Shown: positions 26,392-35,862 of the stretch, piece after piece
How positions within the stretch are numbered: position 1 is the first letter of the stretch
How the letters are laid out: each line of letters begins with the position of its first letter
DNA from: Roseicitreum antarcticum
GTDB lineage: Bacteria > Pseudomonadota > Alphaproteobacteria > Rhodobacterales > Rhodobacteraceae
Reading direction: 5' to 3'
DNA length: 64,000 bases
Assembly: GCF_014681765.1 (NCBI RefSeq)
Contig: NZ_CP061498.1
Span: 1,426,001 to 1,490,000 of the forward strand
Position numbers and translations under genes: made by a program
Notes under the pieces: generated by a model
Told to the model about the DNA's origin: nothing
The model's input: the letters and a program-made list of their open reading frames with translations, nothing else
Database searches by the model: none

Positions 26392-27177
26392 TCAGAGGCT
26401 CGGCAATGCGGGCAGATCCTGACCCAGCCAGGTATTCGACAGCTCATTCAACTCTCCGCCGAGGACCTTGTGCAGGATAAATGTATTCACCCAGAACAGG
26501 AGGTCGAGGTTGCCCTTTTTCACACCGATGAAGGCGGGCGACTCCTTGAGGATGAACTTTGTCTCGATATCCGCATCCGCGTTGGCTGCACTGATTTCTG
26601 CGGCAACGGTATTGCCACTGACCAGAACATCGACCTGCCCCGACTCGAATGCGGCGCGCGTCGCGGCATTGTCACCGAACCGGATGATTTCGGTTGTGTC
26701 AGGCGCAATCTCGGTCAGTTCCAGATCTTCCAGTGTGCCGCCTGTCAGGCCAACCGACATGCCGGCAAGATCAGCAACGCTTTCGATGGACTTGTCCGAA
26801 GCTGCGAATACGCCCGAAAAGAACGGGGCATATGCGGAAGAAAACCAGATTGATTTTGCGCGCTCAGGGTTGGCCCCCATCGTTGCGATCACCAGATCAA
26901 CGCGGTCCGTCTCCAGGAACGGGATACGTTGGTTGGATGTGACAGGCACCAGTTCCAGCTCGACGCCAAGGTCGGCCGCGATCAGCTTGGCGACATCCAC
27001 ATCATAGCCTTCGTATTCACCCGACGCGCCAAGCGAGCCAAACGGTGCAAAGGCTTCGGGAATACCGATTTTGACAGAACCGGCCGACAGGATATCTGCA
27101 AGATCAGCCGTCGCTTGTGTTGCCATCGCTGTAAGTGAAAACACGGCCGCCGCAGTGATTATTGTTAATCTTTTCAT
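26392..27177 (-). CDS. Polar amino acid ABC transporter, periplasmic binding protein
   Basis: A protein of 261 residues with a signal peptide (KRLTIITAAAVFSLTAMATQ, cleavage near TQATA). The fold is the SBP family 3 type: VKIGIPEAFAPFGS, GYDVDVAKLIAADLGVELEL, then RIPFLETDRVDLVIATMG and PERAKSIWFSSAYAPF, hallmarks of amino acid binding proteins. I chose the second of two close ATGs because AGGGA is correctly spaced from it. The first codons (AAA AGA TTA ACA ATA) are rare for this genome. It is last in an operon with two permeases but no ATPase gene. Ligand unknown. Confidence 0.88.
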   Translation of the reverse strand: MKRLTIITAAAVFSLTAMATQATADLADILSAGSVKIGIPEAFAPFGSLGASGEYEGYDVDVAKLIAADLGVELELVPVTSNQRIPFLETDRVDLVIATMGANPERAKSIWFSSAYAPFFSGVFAASDKSIESVADLAGMSVGLTGGTLEDLELTEIAPDTTEIIRFGDNAATRAAFESGQVDVLVSGNTVAAEISAANADADIETKFILKESPAFIGVKKGNLDLLFWVNTFILHKVLGGELNELSNTWLGQDLPALPSL

Positions 27178-27205
27178 GGTCATTCCCTGTTGATTTTTGT
27201 GATGT

Positions 27206-27925
27206 TCAGGCCGCGACCGGTGCCGTTTTCGGTACCGTCCCCAGCCGCTTTTCCAGCCGGAGGGCCAGCCGGGAAAGAGGAAAACAAAGCGCGAAATAGA
27301 TCAGCGCCATCAGCGGATAGATAACAAAGGGCTCCGTGCCTTCGACCGGGGCGTTGGCCCATCGTTTGCCAATGCTCATCAAGTCTGAAAATCCGATGAT
27401 ATAGGCCAGCGAGGTCCCTTTGATGATCTGAACCAGAAACCCGACTGTCGGCGCCAGAGATACCCGGAACGCTTGCGGAAGGATGACCAGCCTCAGCGTT
27501 TGCATGAACCGCAATCCAAGCGCCTGGGCGCCTTCCCACTGTCCCACGGGCTGACTTTGGATCGCGCCACGCCAGACTTCTGCCAGATAAGCGCTGCTAT
27601 AAAGCGTCAGCGCCATACTGGCGGCGATCCAGATGTTGACGTCAAAGCCGATAAGTCGCGGCACACCAAGGCCGAACAGGAACAGCAGCATCAGCAACGG
27701 CGCGGACTGGAAAAACCAGATGTAGCACTGCGCGATGATACGTGCGGGTCTCGACGGCAGGATCCGCAGGATGGTGATGCAAGCCGCCACGATCCCACCG
27801 CCGATAAATGCGATCAGGGACAGATAGATCGTGAACTGGGTCGCAAAAAGCAGCTGAAACAGCACCACGCCTTGCGGTTCTCCGAACATCGCAACGAGCA
27901 GGTCCTTCACCGCGCCACCTGCCAT
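27206..27925 (-). CDS. Polar amino acid ABC transporter permease 2
   Basis: A HisMQ-type inner-membrane permease of 239 residues with about five helices. The EAA loop is recognisable (AEVWRGAIQSQPVGQWEGAQ, then ALGL and ILPQAFRVSLAPTVG). It begins inside the end of the preceding permease gene (19-bp overlap), so translation is probably coupled. Fourteen bases of its frame upstream of the chosen ATG are open; AAAGG sits about 11 bases before it. Codon use is less GC-biased than in neighbouring operons. Confidence 0.85.
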   Translation of the reverse strand: MAGGAVKDLLVAMFGEPQGVVLFQLLFATQFTIYLSLIAFIGGGIVAACITILRILPSRPARIIAQCYIWFFQSAPLLMLLFLFGLGVPRLIGFDVNIWIAASMALTLYSSAYLAEVWRGAIQSQPVGQWEGAQALGLRFMQTLRLVILPQAFRVSLAPTVGFLVQIIKGTSLAYIIGFSDLMSIGKRWANAPVEGTEPFVIYPLMALIYFALCFPLSRLALRLEKRLGTVPKTAPVAA

Positions 27926-28584
27926 CCGAAAAAGTACCTTTGGAGCCCCGCCAAAAGCAGTTTGAAGCACAAGGAAATCGCGATGTAGATCACCGTCAGC
28001 GTGAAGAACACTTCAAAGGTGCGGAAGGTTCTGCTGTCGATGAACTTGCCCGCTTGTGTCAGATCGTTGACGCCGATTTCGGCAATGACGCCTGTGGTCA
28101 GAAACAGGAAGATGAACTGGCTTGCCAAAGACGGGTACATCTTTGCGATGGCTTGCGGCAGCACGATTTTGAAAAAAGTCAGCACCTTGCCTATGCCAAG
28201 TGCGGCGGCTGCTTCGCGTTGCCCGTCAGAGACGGTGCCGTATCCGGACCGTAAAATTTCGGAAAAATACGCGGAAAAATTCAGGATCAGCGCCAGCAGG
28301 GCATGTGCCCAGAACGGCCATTGGTAGCCCAGAAGCAGCGGCGGGCCGAAGGCGACAAAGAACAGCTGCACGATCAACGGCGTGTTGCGAATGAACTCTA
28401 CATAGCAGGTGGCCACGCTTTGCAGGTAGCGGATCTGTGCAAAGCGCACTCCTGACAAGCCCAGTGCAAAGACGAAGCCCAAAACGGCCGCAGCCAACGT
28501 CAGCGCGATACTGAAGGCGGCACCCTCCAGCAGCAAAAGCACATACTCACTGCGCCTGTAAATTTCGAAAAACCGTAGATCCAT
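27907..28584 (-). CDS. Polar amino acid ABC transporter permease 1
   Basis: The first gene of the operon, 225 residues, again HisMQ-type: helices at YVLLLLEGAAFSIALTLAAA and FVFALGLSG, followed by YVEFIRNTPLIVQLFFVAFG, a classical PAAT permease motif, and the EAA loop SEILRSGYGTVSDGQREAAA with ALGI. The ATG followed by DLRFFEIYRR was preferred over one seven codons upstream. Together with permease 2 it would form a heterodimeric channel that needs an ATPase from elsewhere; the nearest candidate is the one at 35863. Confidence 0.85.
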   Translation of the reverse strand: MDLRFFEIYRRSEYVLLLLEGAAFSIALTLAAAVLGFVFALGLSGVRFAQIRYLQSVATCYVEFIRNTPLIVQLFFVAFGPPLLLGYQWPFWAHALLALILNFSAYFSEILRSGYGTVSDGQREAAAALGIGKVLTFFKIVLPQAIAKMYPSLASQFIFLFLTTGVIAEIGVNDLTQAGKFIDSRTFRTFEVFFTLTVIYIAISLCFKLLLAGLQRYFFGWQVAR

Positions 28585-29087
28585 GGCATGGAGCAGACAC
28601 AACAACGTGACTCAAAGGAAGCGTCGCCCCTTACCCGCAGCAAGCCACCGAACAGGTTGAGCAGAATTGCGGCATTCTTTGCGTTATTCGCCCGAAAATG
28701 ATGCGAAACGCTTCTGGATCACAGTCAAGCGCCACGGTGACAGCCGCAAACGACGACGATCTCTCCCAGTCCTGGCAAATCTTGACTCAGTGTGACGCGG
28801 GCGCTTTACCAAGGTCGGGTCAGCAAATGTCCCGCTATCTTGAAGACCTGCACGCTCATCGCGACCGGTTTCTGGGCGAATGCGACAAGGCTCTCCCAAA
28901 CTCGACAACCGGCGTCCGCTTTTGACCCTTGTCAGGGCGCGTCTGGCGCCCCCGGCGAACCGCGGCTTTCGCCCTGCCGGCTACAGGTGCATTCAGAATA
29001 CGGTCGCAAGCCTTTGGCAGACGTATTGCTCCGCTGGCACAGACCCAAGACAATTCGGGTTTGCAAATTCACAGGCCTGTTCAAAGG
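28585..29087. other. Upstream region of the ATPase-less ABC operon
   Basis: About 500 bp between two minus-strand genes. Several short frames exist on both strands, but none shows a recognisable domain or a good ribosome-binding site. The base composition is mixed. The operon promoter should be here. It may contain decayed coding sequence, but I could not identify it. Confidence 0.45.
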
Positions 29088-30014
29088 TTATCCAGCCAAA
29101 GCCTCCGATACCGCGATATCCGCCATTGCCAATACAGCCGCGCGGGTGGCAGCCACCGCGATGAACCGGCCGTTGTGGCAGAATTTCGCGCCTTTGACGC
29201 CGCTGACGGCTTCAAGCGCGCCATCCGTCAGTCCCGCCCAGGCCGCAGGCAGATCCGCGCGATTGTCGAAGGTGTCATCGCCCGTGCGGATCGTCGTCAG
29301 CGTCCAGTCGGTGCCGCGCGGATGGATCACAAACAACAGGTGGTCAGCGCCAGCCTGCTCGACACCGGCGCGAAAGGGCATGCCCATCGGCAACTCCAGA
29401 ACGCGCCCCGCGCCGGCGGCCTCGATGGCGGTCATCACCATGGCCTCGGCCCTGAATTTCGCGGCTTTGCGCCTGACCTGTGCCTCGACGAACGCGCGCG
29501 CCACGGGCAGGGCCTCCATGAAGGCGCGGTCATCCGCGCCCTCCTCATGGTCGTCAAACACGGCCTTCAGGCTTTCGAGCAGCACCGGAAGGGTCAGCCC
29601 GGCGAAAAGCGGCCCCGCCTCGGCGGCATTGACCGCACCGTTGTCGATCAGATCGACCGGAAGCACGAAGCCACGGTCAAACGCGCCATGGATCGCCTCG
29701 GCGTCACGCTCCGGCACCGCCATCGCGCGCAGGTAATCGCGGCCATACTGCGCCCAAATCAGACCAAAGGAGCTGTAGGGTTGACCGTCCTCGCGCAGCG
29801 GGTTGGGCCGCTGGTGGTGATCGAAAATCTGCGCATCCGCATCAAACTGCCCACCGACGTCATAGATGATCCGCGCCGCGCCGGGCGTGATCCACGCTTT
29901 GTCGCGGCTGCGGATCACTTCTGCATCGGGAAACAACCGCGTCAGGATCACGGAGGACAGCAATTCATCAGCATGAAAGCCACCGGAATGGGTCACGAGG
30001 TGGGTGATGGTCAT
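29088..30014 (-). CDS. MYG1/UPF0160 family metal-dependent protein
   Basis: A protein of 308 residues in the MYG1 family, distantly related to DHH phosphoesterases: THSGGFHADELLSSVIL at the N-terminus supplies His/Asp metal ligands, and IFDHHQRPNP carries the DHH motif. ARIIYDVGG and a GxxY-type mid region follow. The eukaryotic member has been described as an exonuclease; the bacterial role is not established. The track-length start would be a TTG; the ATG three codons later, with GGAG ten bases upstream, opens the conserved sequence. Confidence 0.87.
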   Translation of the reverse strand: MTITHLVTHSGGFHADELLSSVILTRLFPDAEVIRSRDKAWITPGAARIIYDVGGQFDADAQIFDHHQRPNPLREDGQPYSSFGLIWAQYGRDYLRAMAVPERDAEAIHGAFDRGFVLPVDLIDNGAVNAAEAGPLFAGLTLPVLLESLKAVFDDHEEGADDRAFMEALPVARAFVEAQVRRKAAKFRAEAMVMTAIEAAGAGRVLELPMGMPFRAGVEQAGADHLLFVIHPRGTDWTLTTIRTGDDTFDNRADLPAAWAGLTDGALEAVSGVKGAKFCHNGRFIAVAATRAAVLAMADIAVSEALAG

Positions 30015-30220
30015 GCGGGGCAAGCTCCGGCCGGGGGGTGAAAGCGTGGTGCAACCTTCAAAGGCAGCCCGCCGATCTGTAGGGTGATGGATTTGGGCAA
30101 GAGACAGGACAAAGCCAAATACTGCGGCCCAACAATCCTCACCTGCACCATGTAGCTATTCTGACGCCGTCGCGGGATCCTTGCCCCGGCTTCAAGACAC
30201 CTTTGCCCTGATTTACAGCC

Positions 30221-30532
30221 TCAGTGCGTCCAGACGGTCCGACGGTTGGTGGCGAAGTTATCGCCATATCCACCCGGGCGCAGCTTCGGTTTGCGGTCCT
30301 TCGGCGGCACCACATTATACTCGATGCCGTGCCGCTTGGCGTAATCTTCCGCCTCGGCCTGCGTCTCGAAATGCAGATGCACCTGGCTGTCCATATCGCC
30401 AGAGCTGGTCCAGCCCATCAGCGGGTCGATCTGGCGCGCCTCTGCCGGGGCGAATTCCAGCACCCACACCCTCGTGTTGGCCACGCCCGATTGCGTGGCA
30501 GTTCTCGACGGACGATAGATGCGTGCGCGCAT
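30221..30532 (-). CDS. NADH dehydrogenase accessory subunit (NDUFS4 family)
   Basis: A protein of 103 residues matching the ETC complex I NDUFS4-like family: [50 protein letters not shown] and the C-terminal [15 protein letters not shown]. The family is one of the supernumerary subunits shared by alphaproteobacterial and mitochondrial complex I, where it helps stabilise the NADH-oxidising arm. The ATG directly before RARIYRPS was chosen; upstream codons are unconserved. It stands apart from any nuo operon, as is usual for this subunit. Confidence 0.9.
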   Translation of the reverse strand: MRARIYRPSRTATQSGVANTRVWVLEFAPAEARQIDPLMGWTSSGDMDSQVHLHFETQAEAEDYAKRHGIEYNVVPPKDRKPKLRPGGYGDNFATNRRTVWTH

Positions 30533-30717
30533 GGGCAACCTCCTGCTGATACCCGCGTAATATCGGCAATCCCGGCGCAGGATGCAAGGCCAACCGGCCC
30601 TGCCCGCACAGCCAAAAAGCCGCAACCTTGCTCCAATTGCGCCGCATCCGCCCATCCGATTGCCGCGCCCGCCCACAGACCCTATGTTACCTCTGAATCC
30701 CAGCAGGACCGCACACC

Positions 30718-32898
30718 ATGACCGCCGTTGATTTCACCGCCCCTCCCGCCGGCAATGCCCGCGCCCACCGCCCGAAACTGGAAGGCGGCATCAAGTTCGA
30801 ACTCGTCACGCCGTTCAGCGCGGCGGGCGATCAGCCCACGGCCATCGCCGAGCTGACCGCAGGCATCCAGACCGGCGAACGCGATCAGGTGCTGCTGGGC
30901 GCCACCGGCACCGGCAAGACCTTCACCATGGCCCGCATCATCGAGGAAACCCAGCGCCCCGCCATCATCCTTGCGCCCAACAAGACATTGGCCGCGCAGC
31001 TCTATGGCGAATTCAAAGGGTTCTTCCCGCACAATGCCGTCGAATATTTCGTCAGCTATTATGATTACTACCAGCCCGAGGCCTATGTGCCCCGCTCCGA
31101 CACCTACATCGAGAAAGAAAGCCAGATCAACGAACAGATCGACCGGATGCGGCACTCGGCCACAAGGGCGCTTCTGGAACGCGACGATGTCATCATCATC
31201 GCCTCGGTGTCGTGCATCTACGGCATCGGCTCGGTCGAGACCTATTCCGCCATGACCCAGGACCTCGCCGTGGGGTCCAGCTACGACCAGCGGCAGGTCA
31301 TGGCCGAACTGGTGGCCCAGCAATACCGCCGCAACGACATGGGCTTTTCGCGCGGCTCCTTCCGTGTGCGCGGCGACTCGGTCGAGGTATGGCCCGCCCA
31401 CATGGAAGACCGCGCCATGCGCCTGTCGTTCTTTGGCGAAGAACTGGAAGCCATCACCGAATTTGACCCCCTCACGGGGGCAAAGACCGACAGCCTGGAA
31501 AAGCTGCGCATCTACGCCAACAGCCACTACGTCACCCCCCGCCCGACCATGCATCAGGCGATCAAGGGGATCAAAAACGAACTGGACCTGCGGCTCAAAC
31601 AACTGGAATCCGAAGGCAAACTGCTGGAGGCCCAGCGCCTGGGCCAGCGCACCCAGTTCGACCTGGAGATGCTGGAGGCCACGGGCGTGTGCAACGGGAT
31701 CGAGAACTATTCGCGCTACCTCACCGGTCGCGCGCCCGGCGAACCGCCCCCCACATTGTTCGAATTCATCCCCGACAACGCCATTGTGTTTGCCGACGAA
31801 TCCCACGTCAGCGTGCCGCAGATCGGCGGTATGTACCGGGGTGACTACCGGCGCAAATTCACGCTGGCCGAACACGGCTTCCGCCTGCCGTCGTGCATGG
31901 ACAACCGGCCCTTGAAGTTCGAGGAATGGGACGCCATGCGCCCCCAATCGGTCTTCGTGTCCGCCACGCCTTCCGCGTGGGAACTGGAACAAACCGGCGG
32001 CGTCTTCACCGAACAGGTGATCCGCCCCACCGGCCTGATCGACCCGCAGGTGGAAATCCGCCCCGTGAAGATGCAGGTGGATGACCTGCTCGATGAAATC
32101 CGCAAGGTCGCGGCACAGGACATGCGCATCCTGTGCACCGTGCTGACCAAACGCATGGCCGAGGATCTGACCGAATACCTGCACGAACAGGGCATCCGCG
32201 TGCGCTACATGCATTCCGACATCGACACGATCGAGCGGATCGAGATCTTGCGCGATCTGCGCCTTGGCGCTTTCGACGTGCTGATCGGCATCAACCTGCT
32301 GCGCGAGGGGCTCGACATCCCCGAATGCGGCCTCGTGGCGATTCTGGATGCCGACAAGGAAGGCTTCCTGCGCTCGGAGACCTCGCTGATCCAGACCATC
32401 GGCCGCGCCGCCCGCAACGCCGAGGGCCGCGTCATCATGTACGCCGACCGCATCACCGGCTCGATGGAGCGCGCGATGGGCGAGACCGATCGCCGCCGCG
32501 AAAAGCAGGTTGCCTACAACACCCTGCACGGCATCACGCCCACGACGGTCAAGAAGAACGTCGAGGATGTTCTGGCAGGTCTGTGGCAGGGCGACACCGA
32601 CATGGCCCGCGTCACCGCGAAGGTCGACAAACCCCTGGTCGGCGCGAATCTGGCGGCGCATCTGGACAGCCTGCGCACCACCATGCGCAAAGCCGCCGAG
32701 AACCTGGAATTCGAGGAAGCCGCCCGCCTGCGCGACGAAGTGAAGCGGCTCGAAGCCGTCGAACTCACCATCGCCGACGACCCCCTCGCCCGCCAGTCCA
32801 GCGTGGACAATGCAGTGGAAGAGGCCGTGGGGCGCACCGGCCGGTCAACCGGCGGCCGCGCGGGCATGCGGGGCGGCAAGTCGCGGCGGGGGCGATAA
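30718..32898 (+). CDS. uvrB: Excinuclease ABC subunit B
   Basis: Damage-verification helicase of nucleotide excision repair, loaded by UvrA and partner of UvrC. The 726 residues show QPTAIAEL, Walker [15 protein letters not shown], the beta-hairpin region [37 protein letters not shown]-like [16 protein letters not shown], helicase motifs [38 protein letters not shown] and [10 protein letters not shown], and a C-terminal UVR motif ([20 protein letters not shown]). The last 50 residues are Gly/Arg-rich. It is a single-gene unit. Confidence 0.98.
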   Translation: MTAVDFTAPPAGNARAHRPKLEGGIKFELVTPFSAAGDQPTAIAELTAGIQTGERDQVLLGATGTGKTFTMARIIEETQRPAIILAPNKTLAAQLYGEFKGFFPHNAVEYFVSYYDYYQPEAYVPRSDTYIEKESQINEQIDRMRHSATRALLERDDVIIIASVSCIYGIGSVETYSAMTQDLAVGSSYDQRQVMAELVAQQYRRNDMGFSRGSFRVRGDSVEVWPAHMEDRAMRLSFFGEELEAITEFDPLTGAKTDSLEKLRIYANSHYVTPRPTMHQAIKGIKNELDLRLKQLESEGKLLEAQRLGQRTQFDLEMLEATGVCNGIENYSRYLTGRAPGEPPPTLFEFIPDNAIVFADESHVSVPQIGGMYRGDYRRKFTLAEHGFRLPSCMDNRPLKFEEWDAMRPQSVFVSATPSAWELEQTGGVFTEQVIRPTGLIDPQVEIRPVKMQVDDLLDEIRKVAAQDMRILCTVLTKRMAEDLTEYLHEQGIRVRYMHSDIDTIERIEILRDLRLGAFDVLIGINLLREGLDIPECGLVAILDADKEGFLRSETSLIQTIGRAARNAEGRVIMYADRITGSMERAMGETDRRREKQVAYNTLHGITPTTVKKNVEDVLAGLWQGDTDMARVTAKVDKPLVGANLAAHLDSLRTTMRKAAENLEFEEAARLRDEVKRLEAVELTIADDPLARQSSVDNAVEEAVGRTGRSTGGRAGMRGGKSRRGR

Positions 32899-33136
32899 AG
32901 CAGGGCAGGATCAAAAGATCATGGTATCGCGTGGTCGCACTGGGCGCGGAAAAGCGGTCCTTTTCCTGATCCGGCCCGGACAGGTTCAGAGCCATTTTCC
33001 AACCTGCTGATGCGTTGGATCAGATGCAGCCGCCAAACCTTAACACGCCCCCCCCCTACCGCGCGTATGTATCAAACCCATACCGTTTCCATACCGTTTC
33101 CAGACTCCCGGAATCCGCCGAAAACCCAATGAATTA
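32899..33136. other. uvrB-tRNA-Asp spacer
   Basis: A gap of about 240 bp with no gene seen. It contains copy 2 of the dispersed hairpin repeat and an 11-bp direct repeat (CATACCGTTTC twice at 33079-33100). Confidence 0.6.
32934..32992. repeat. Dispersed intergenic hairpin repeat, copy 2
   Basis: Hairpin core GGAAAAG-CGGTC-CTTTTCC at 32948-32966, followed by TGATCCGG. It aligns with the element at 1843-1909 across about 60 bp, including the downstream GGTTCA. It lies just after uvrB. A weaker trace of the same core occurs near 58650-58666. Confidence 0.6.
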
Positions 33137-33172
33137 ACGCAAAACGCCCCGGACCAGCGGCCCGGGGTGCGT
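33137..33172 (-). terminator. Probable terminator of tRNA-Asp
   Basis: On the minus strand, CACCCCGGG and CCGGGGCG form a stem around CCGCTGGT, followed by TTTTGCG. It starts about 30 bp after the tRNA 3' end. Confidence 0.65.
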
Positions 33173-33201
33173 TGCGTTTTAACGGTATTTTAGGAAGTTA
33201 A

Positions 33202-33278
33202 TGGCGCGGTTGACGGGGCTCGAACCCGCGACCCCCGGCGTGACAGGCCGGTACTCTAACCAACTGAGCTACAACCGC
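33202..33278 (-). tRNA. tRNA-Asp (anticodon GUC)
   Basis: A 77-nt cloverleaf can be folded by eye on the minus strand: acceptor GCGGTTG pairs with CAACCGC, discriminator G and an encoded CCA follow. The D arm is GCTCAGTTGGTTAGAG(T), the anticodon arm CCGGCCTGTCACGCCGG carries GTC in the loop, and the T arm is GCGGGTTCGAGCCCCGT. The encoded CCA and discriminator G fit tRNA-Asp. It lies downstream of ettA on the same strand but has its own likely promoter. Confidence 0.97.
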
Positions 33279-33289
33279 GCATTGCCTGT

Positions 33290-33318
33290 GTCCTACCCAT
33301 TGCGCCCCGCGCCGTCAA
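33290..33318 (-). promoter_or_regulatory. Candidate sigma-70 promoter of tRNA-Asp
   Basis: On the minus strand, TTGACG and TAGGAC are separated by 17 bp, and the -10 hexamer ends about 12 bp before the mature tRNA 5' end. Spacing and the -35 box fit a stable-RNA promoter of alphaproteobacteria; the -10 box is weak. Confidence 0.55.
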
Positions 33319-33431
33319 CGGCAAAACGCACGCGGGCGCGCCGATTTTTCGCGTCCCCGGCGCACCGGACTCGGGGTGCCCCGGCAACCAAAACCCCTGC
33401 CCTATCAAGCCCTTGCGCGCCGAACGCAAAC

Positions 33432-33457
33432 GGGCCGCCCCAGCAAAGGGACGGCCC
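33432..33457 (-). terminator. Possible terminator of ettA
   Basis: On the minus strand, GGGCCGTCCC and GGGGCGGCCC form a stem with one mismatch and a six-base loop, 23 bp after the ettA stop. The following sequence GTTTGCG is only weakly T-rich. Confidence 0.5.
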
Positions 33458-33479
33458 GCCATTCAGCAATGTCTTGATC

Positions 33480-35135
33480 TCAGCGCGTGAATTTCTTGTA
33501 TTTCACCCGCTTCGGCTCGACCGAATCCGGGCCAAGGCGGCGGATCTTGTCTTCTTCATAGGCCTCGAAGTTCCCCTCGAACCATTCCACATGCGCATCC
33601 CCCTCGAACGCCAGGATATGCGTGCACAGACGGTCCAGGAAGAACCGGTCGTGGCTGATGATAACCGCGCAGCCCGCGAAATCTTCCAATGCAGATTCAA
33701 GGGCTTGCAAGGTTTCCACATCCAGATCGTTCGTCGGCTCATCCAGCAAAAGCACGTTGCCGCCGGACCGCAGCAGCTTGGCCAGATGCACCCGGTTGCG
33801 TTCCCCGCCAGACAACAGCCCAACCTTTTTTTGCTGGTCGCCGCCCTTGAAGTTGAACGCACCGACGTAAGCCCTTGAATTGACTTCCGCATCCCCCAGC
33901 ATGATGACATCCAGCCCGTCGCTGATCTCTTCCCAGACGGTCCGTTTGCCGTCCAGCGCATCGCGCGATTGATCCACATAGGACAATTGCACCGTCTCGC
34001 CGAACTCTACCGAACCTTCATCCGGTTGTTCCTGTCCGGTCAGCATCCTAAACAGCGTGGATTTCCCCGCACCGTTCGGCCCGATCACGCCGACGATCCC
34101 GCCGGGCGGCAACGAGAATTCCAGACCCTCGATCAACAGCTTGTCACCAAAGGCTTTTTTCAGGCCCGCAACCTCGATCACCTTGGCACCCAGACGCGGG
34201 CCGTTGGGGATGATGATCTGCGCGCGCGACAGTTTCTCGCGCTCTGACTGGCCGGCCATTTCTTCATAGGCACTGATGCGCGCCTTGGATTTCGCCTGCC
34301 GCGCCTTCGCCCCGGCGCGGATCCATTCCAGTTCGCGCTCCAGCGTCTTTTGCTTGGCCTTGTCCTCGCGCGCTTCGTGGCTCAGGCGTTTGGCCTTCTG
34401 CTCCAGCCATGCGGAATAATTGCCCTCATAGGGAATCCCGCGTCCGCGATCCAGCTCCAGAATCCAGCCGGTAATATCGTCGAGGAAATAGCGGTCATGC
34501 GTCACGCACAGGATGGTGCCCGCATATTCGATCAGGTGTTTTTGCAGCCAGGCGATGGTTTCCGCGTCCAGATGGTTCGTCGGCTCATCCAACAGCAGCA
34601 TGTCCGGCGCTTCCAGCAGCAGCTTGCACAGCGCGACGCGGCGCTTTTCGCCGCCCGAAAGCGTCGTCACGTCAGCATCGTCAGGCGGGCAGCGCAGGGC
34701 CTCCAGCGCCACGTCGATCTGGCTGTCCAGATCCCACAGGTTGGCGCTGTCGATCTCGTCTTGCAGGCGGCCCATTTCCTCGGCAGTCTCGTCCGAGTAG
34801 TTCATCGCCAGCTCATTGTAGCGGTCCAGCACCGCCTTTTTCTCGGCCACGCCCAGCATGACATTTTCGCGCACGTTCAGCGTCTCGTCCAGATGCGGTT
34901 CTTGCGGCAGGTAGCCGACGCGCGCGCCTTTGGCGGCCCATGCCTCGCCGGTGAAATCCTTGTCCATGCCCGCCATGATGCGCAGCAGCGTCGATTTCCC
35001 CGAGCCGTTCACGCCGACGACGCCGATCTTCACGCCCGGCAGGAAGGACAGCTTGATGTTTTCAAAGCATTTCTTGCCACCCGGATAGGTCTTGGACACA
35101 CCGTCCATGTGGTACACATATTGATAGGCCGCCAT
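33480..35135 (-). CDS. ettA: Energy-dependent translational throttle protein EttA
   Basis: An ABC-F ATPase that binds the ribosomal E site and gates the first elongation steps according to ADP/ATP ratio. The 551 residues and the N-terminus [20 protein letters not shown] are EttA-specific. Domain 1: [37 protein letters not shown]. The linker (P-site tRNA interaction motif) is rich in basic residues ([18 protein letters not shown]). Domain 2: [36 protein letters not shown]. The C-terminus ends [10 protein letters not shown] as is typical. The start has AAAGGGGGT well placed upstream; the longer frame is not conserved. Confidence 0.96.
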   Translation of the reverse strand: MAAYQYVYHMDGVSKTYPGGKKCFENIKLSFLPGVKIGVVGVNGSGKSTLLRIMAGMDKDFTGEAWAAKGARVGYLPQEPHLDETLNVRENVMLGVAEKKAVLDRYNELAMNYSDETAEEMGRLQDEIDSANLWDLDSQIDVALEALRCPPDDADVTTLSGGEKRRVALCKLLLEAPDMLLLDEPTNHLDAETIAWLQKHLIEYAGTILCVTHDRYFLDDITGWILELDRGRGIPYEGNYSAWLEQKAKRLSHEAREDKAKQKTLERELEWIRAGAKARQAKSKARISAYEEMAGQSEREKLSRAQIIIPNGPRLGAKVIEVAGLKKAFGDKLLIEGLEFSLPPGGIVGVIGPNGAGKSTLFRMLTGQEQPDEGSVEFGETVQLSYVDQSRDALDGKRTVWEEISDGLDVIMLGDAEVNSRAYVGAFNFKGGDQQKKVGLLSGGERNRVHLAKLLRSGGNVLLLDEPTNDLDVETLQALESALEDFAGCAVIISHDRFFLDRLCTHILAFEGDAHVEWFEGNFEAYEEDKIRRLGPDSVEPKRVKYKKFTR

Positions 35136-35295
35136 CGGGCACCCCCTTTGTTGTTCGGATCTGCGGTTTGCTTGCCCCCCATGTATGGAAATTGGCGGCA
35201 AAGGGCAATCGGCGGCGGTATCTGACCGGAATGTGACCGACTTGCCGCAGGGGGCTGTGATAATGTGCGATATCTTACCCAGAAAGGCCCGCGCG

Positions 35296-35730
35296 ATGTT
35301 GCACCGCCGCCACATGATCACGCTGACACTGGCCGCGCTGGCCGCCCCTGCAAAGGCGCAGCCCTACCTGGCCGAGGGTGGCGTGGCCCTGCGCGGCTAT
35401 GACCCGGTGGCCTATTTCACCCACGCCGAACCCCGGCGCGGCGATCCGGCGATCAGCGCGCAATGGGGCGGCGCGACTTGGCATTTCACCGACATCGCCA
35501 GCCGCGACAGCTTTCTGGCGGCACCGGACCGCTTCGCGCCGCAATACGGGGGCTATTGCGCCTGGGCGGCGGCGCAGAACTACCTTGCCCCGGTGGACCC
35601 CACACAATGGCAGATCGTGGACGGGCGGCTTTACCTTAACGCCTCAGCCCGGATCCAGCGGCGGTGGCAGCGTGACATCCCAGGCCATATCCGCCGCGCC
35701 GATGCGAACTGGGCGGATCTGCGACCCTGA
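35296..35730 (+). CDS. Exported YHS-domain protein
   Basis: A protein of 144 residues with an N-terminal signal-like segment ([16 protein letters not shown], cleavage after KAQ). The YHS domain follows: [40 protein letters not shown], and [13 protein letters not shown] with the single conserved Cys. YHS domains are linked to heavy-metal handling, but the true ligand of this exported form is unknown. It is preceded by AAAGG and is divergent from ettA. The same arrangement (short exported YHS protein as a single gene) is widespread in Rhodobacteraceae. Confidence 0.88.
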   Translation: MLHRRHMITLTLAALAAPAKAQPYLAEGGVALRGYDPVAYFTHAEPRRGDPAISAQWGGATWHFTDIASRDSFLAAPDRFAPQYGGYCAWAAAQNYLAPVDPTQWQIVDGRLYLNASARIQRRWQRDIPGHIRRADANWADLRP

Positions 35731-35831
35731 CCAATCAGGCGCACAATTTCGCGCCATATGCCCGTTCGCTCAGCCGATTCCCCGCGACGCAAGCCGCTTG
35801 CAGGATTGCATTCGTGACAGATTTGCGTCCT

Positions 35832-35852
35832 ATTGGTCAAATTATAACCAAT
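35832..35852. promoter_or_regulatory. Inverted repeat upstream of the amine ABC operon
   Basis: ATTGGT and ACCAAT are separated by nine AT-rich bases, ending 10 bp before the GTG start of the ATPase gene. The spacer contains TATAAC, which could be a -10 box. A repressor operator of the TGGT/ACCA type (GntR-like) is possible; the regulator is not in the window next to it. Confidence 0.5.
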
Positions 35853-35862
35853 CGGGCGCCAA

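Noticed and set aside
28698-28925. 75-codon frame upstream of the ATPase-less ABC operon
   Set aside because: There is no ribosome-binding site, no domain, and overlapping frames on the other strand look equally good.
30682-32661. Open frame of 659 codons antisense to uvrB
   Set aside because: A shadow of a well-conserved gene; long antisense frames are expected in GC-rich DNA, and no domain is visible. The same holds for long antisense frames opposite lptD (7258-9312), bcsA (22500-24791) and the permease/PuuA genes (38329-40677).
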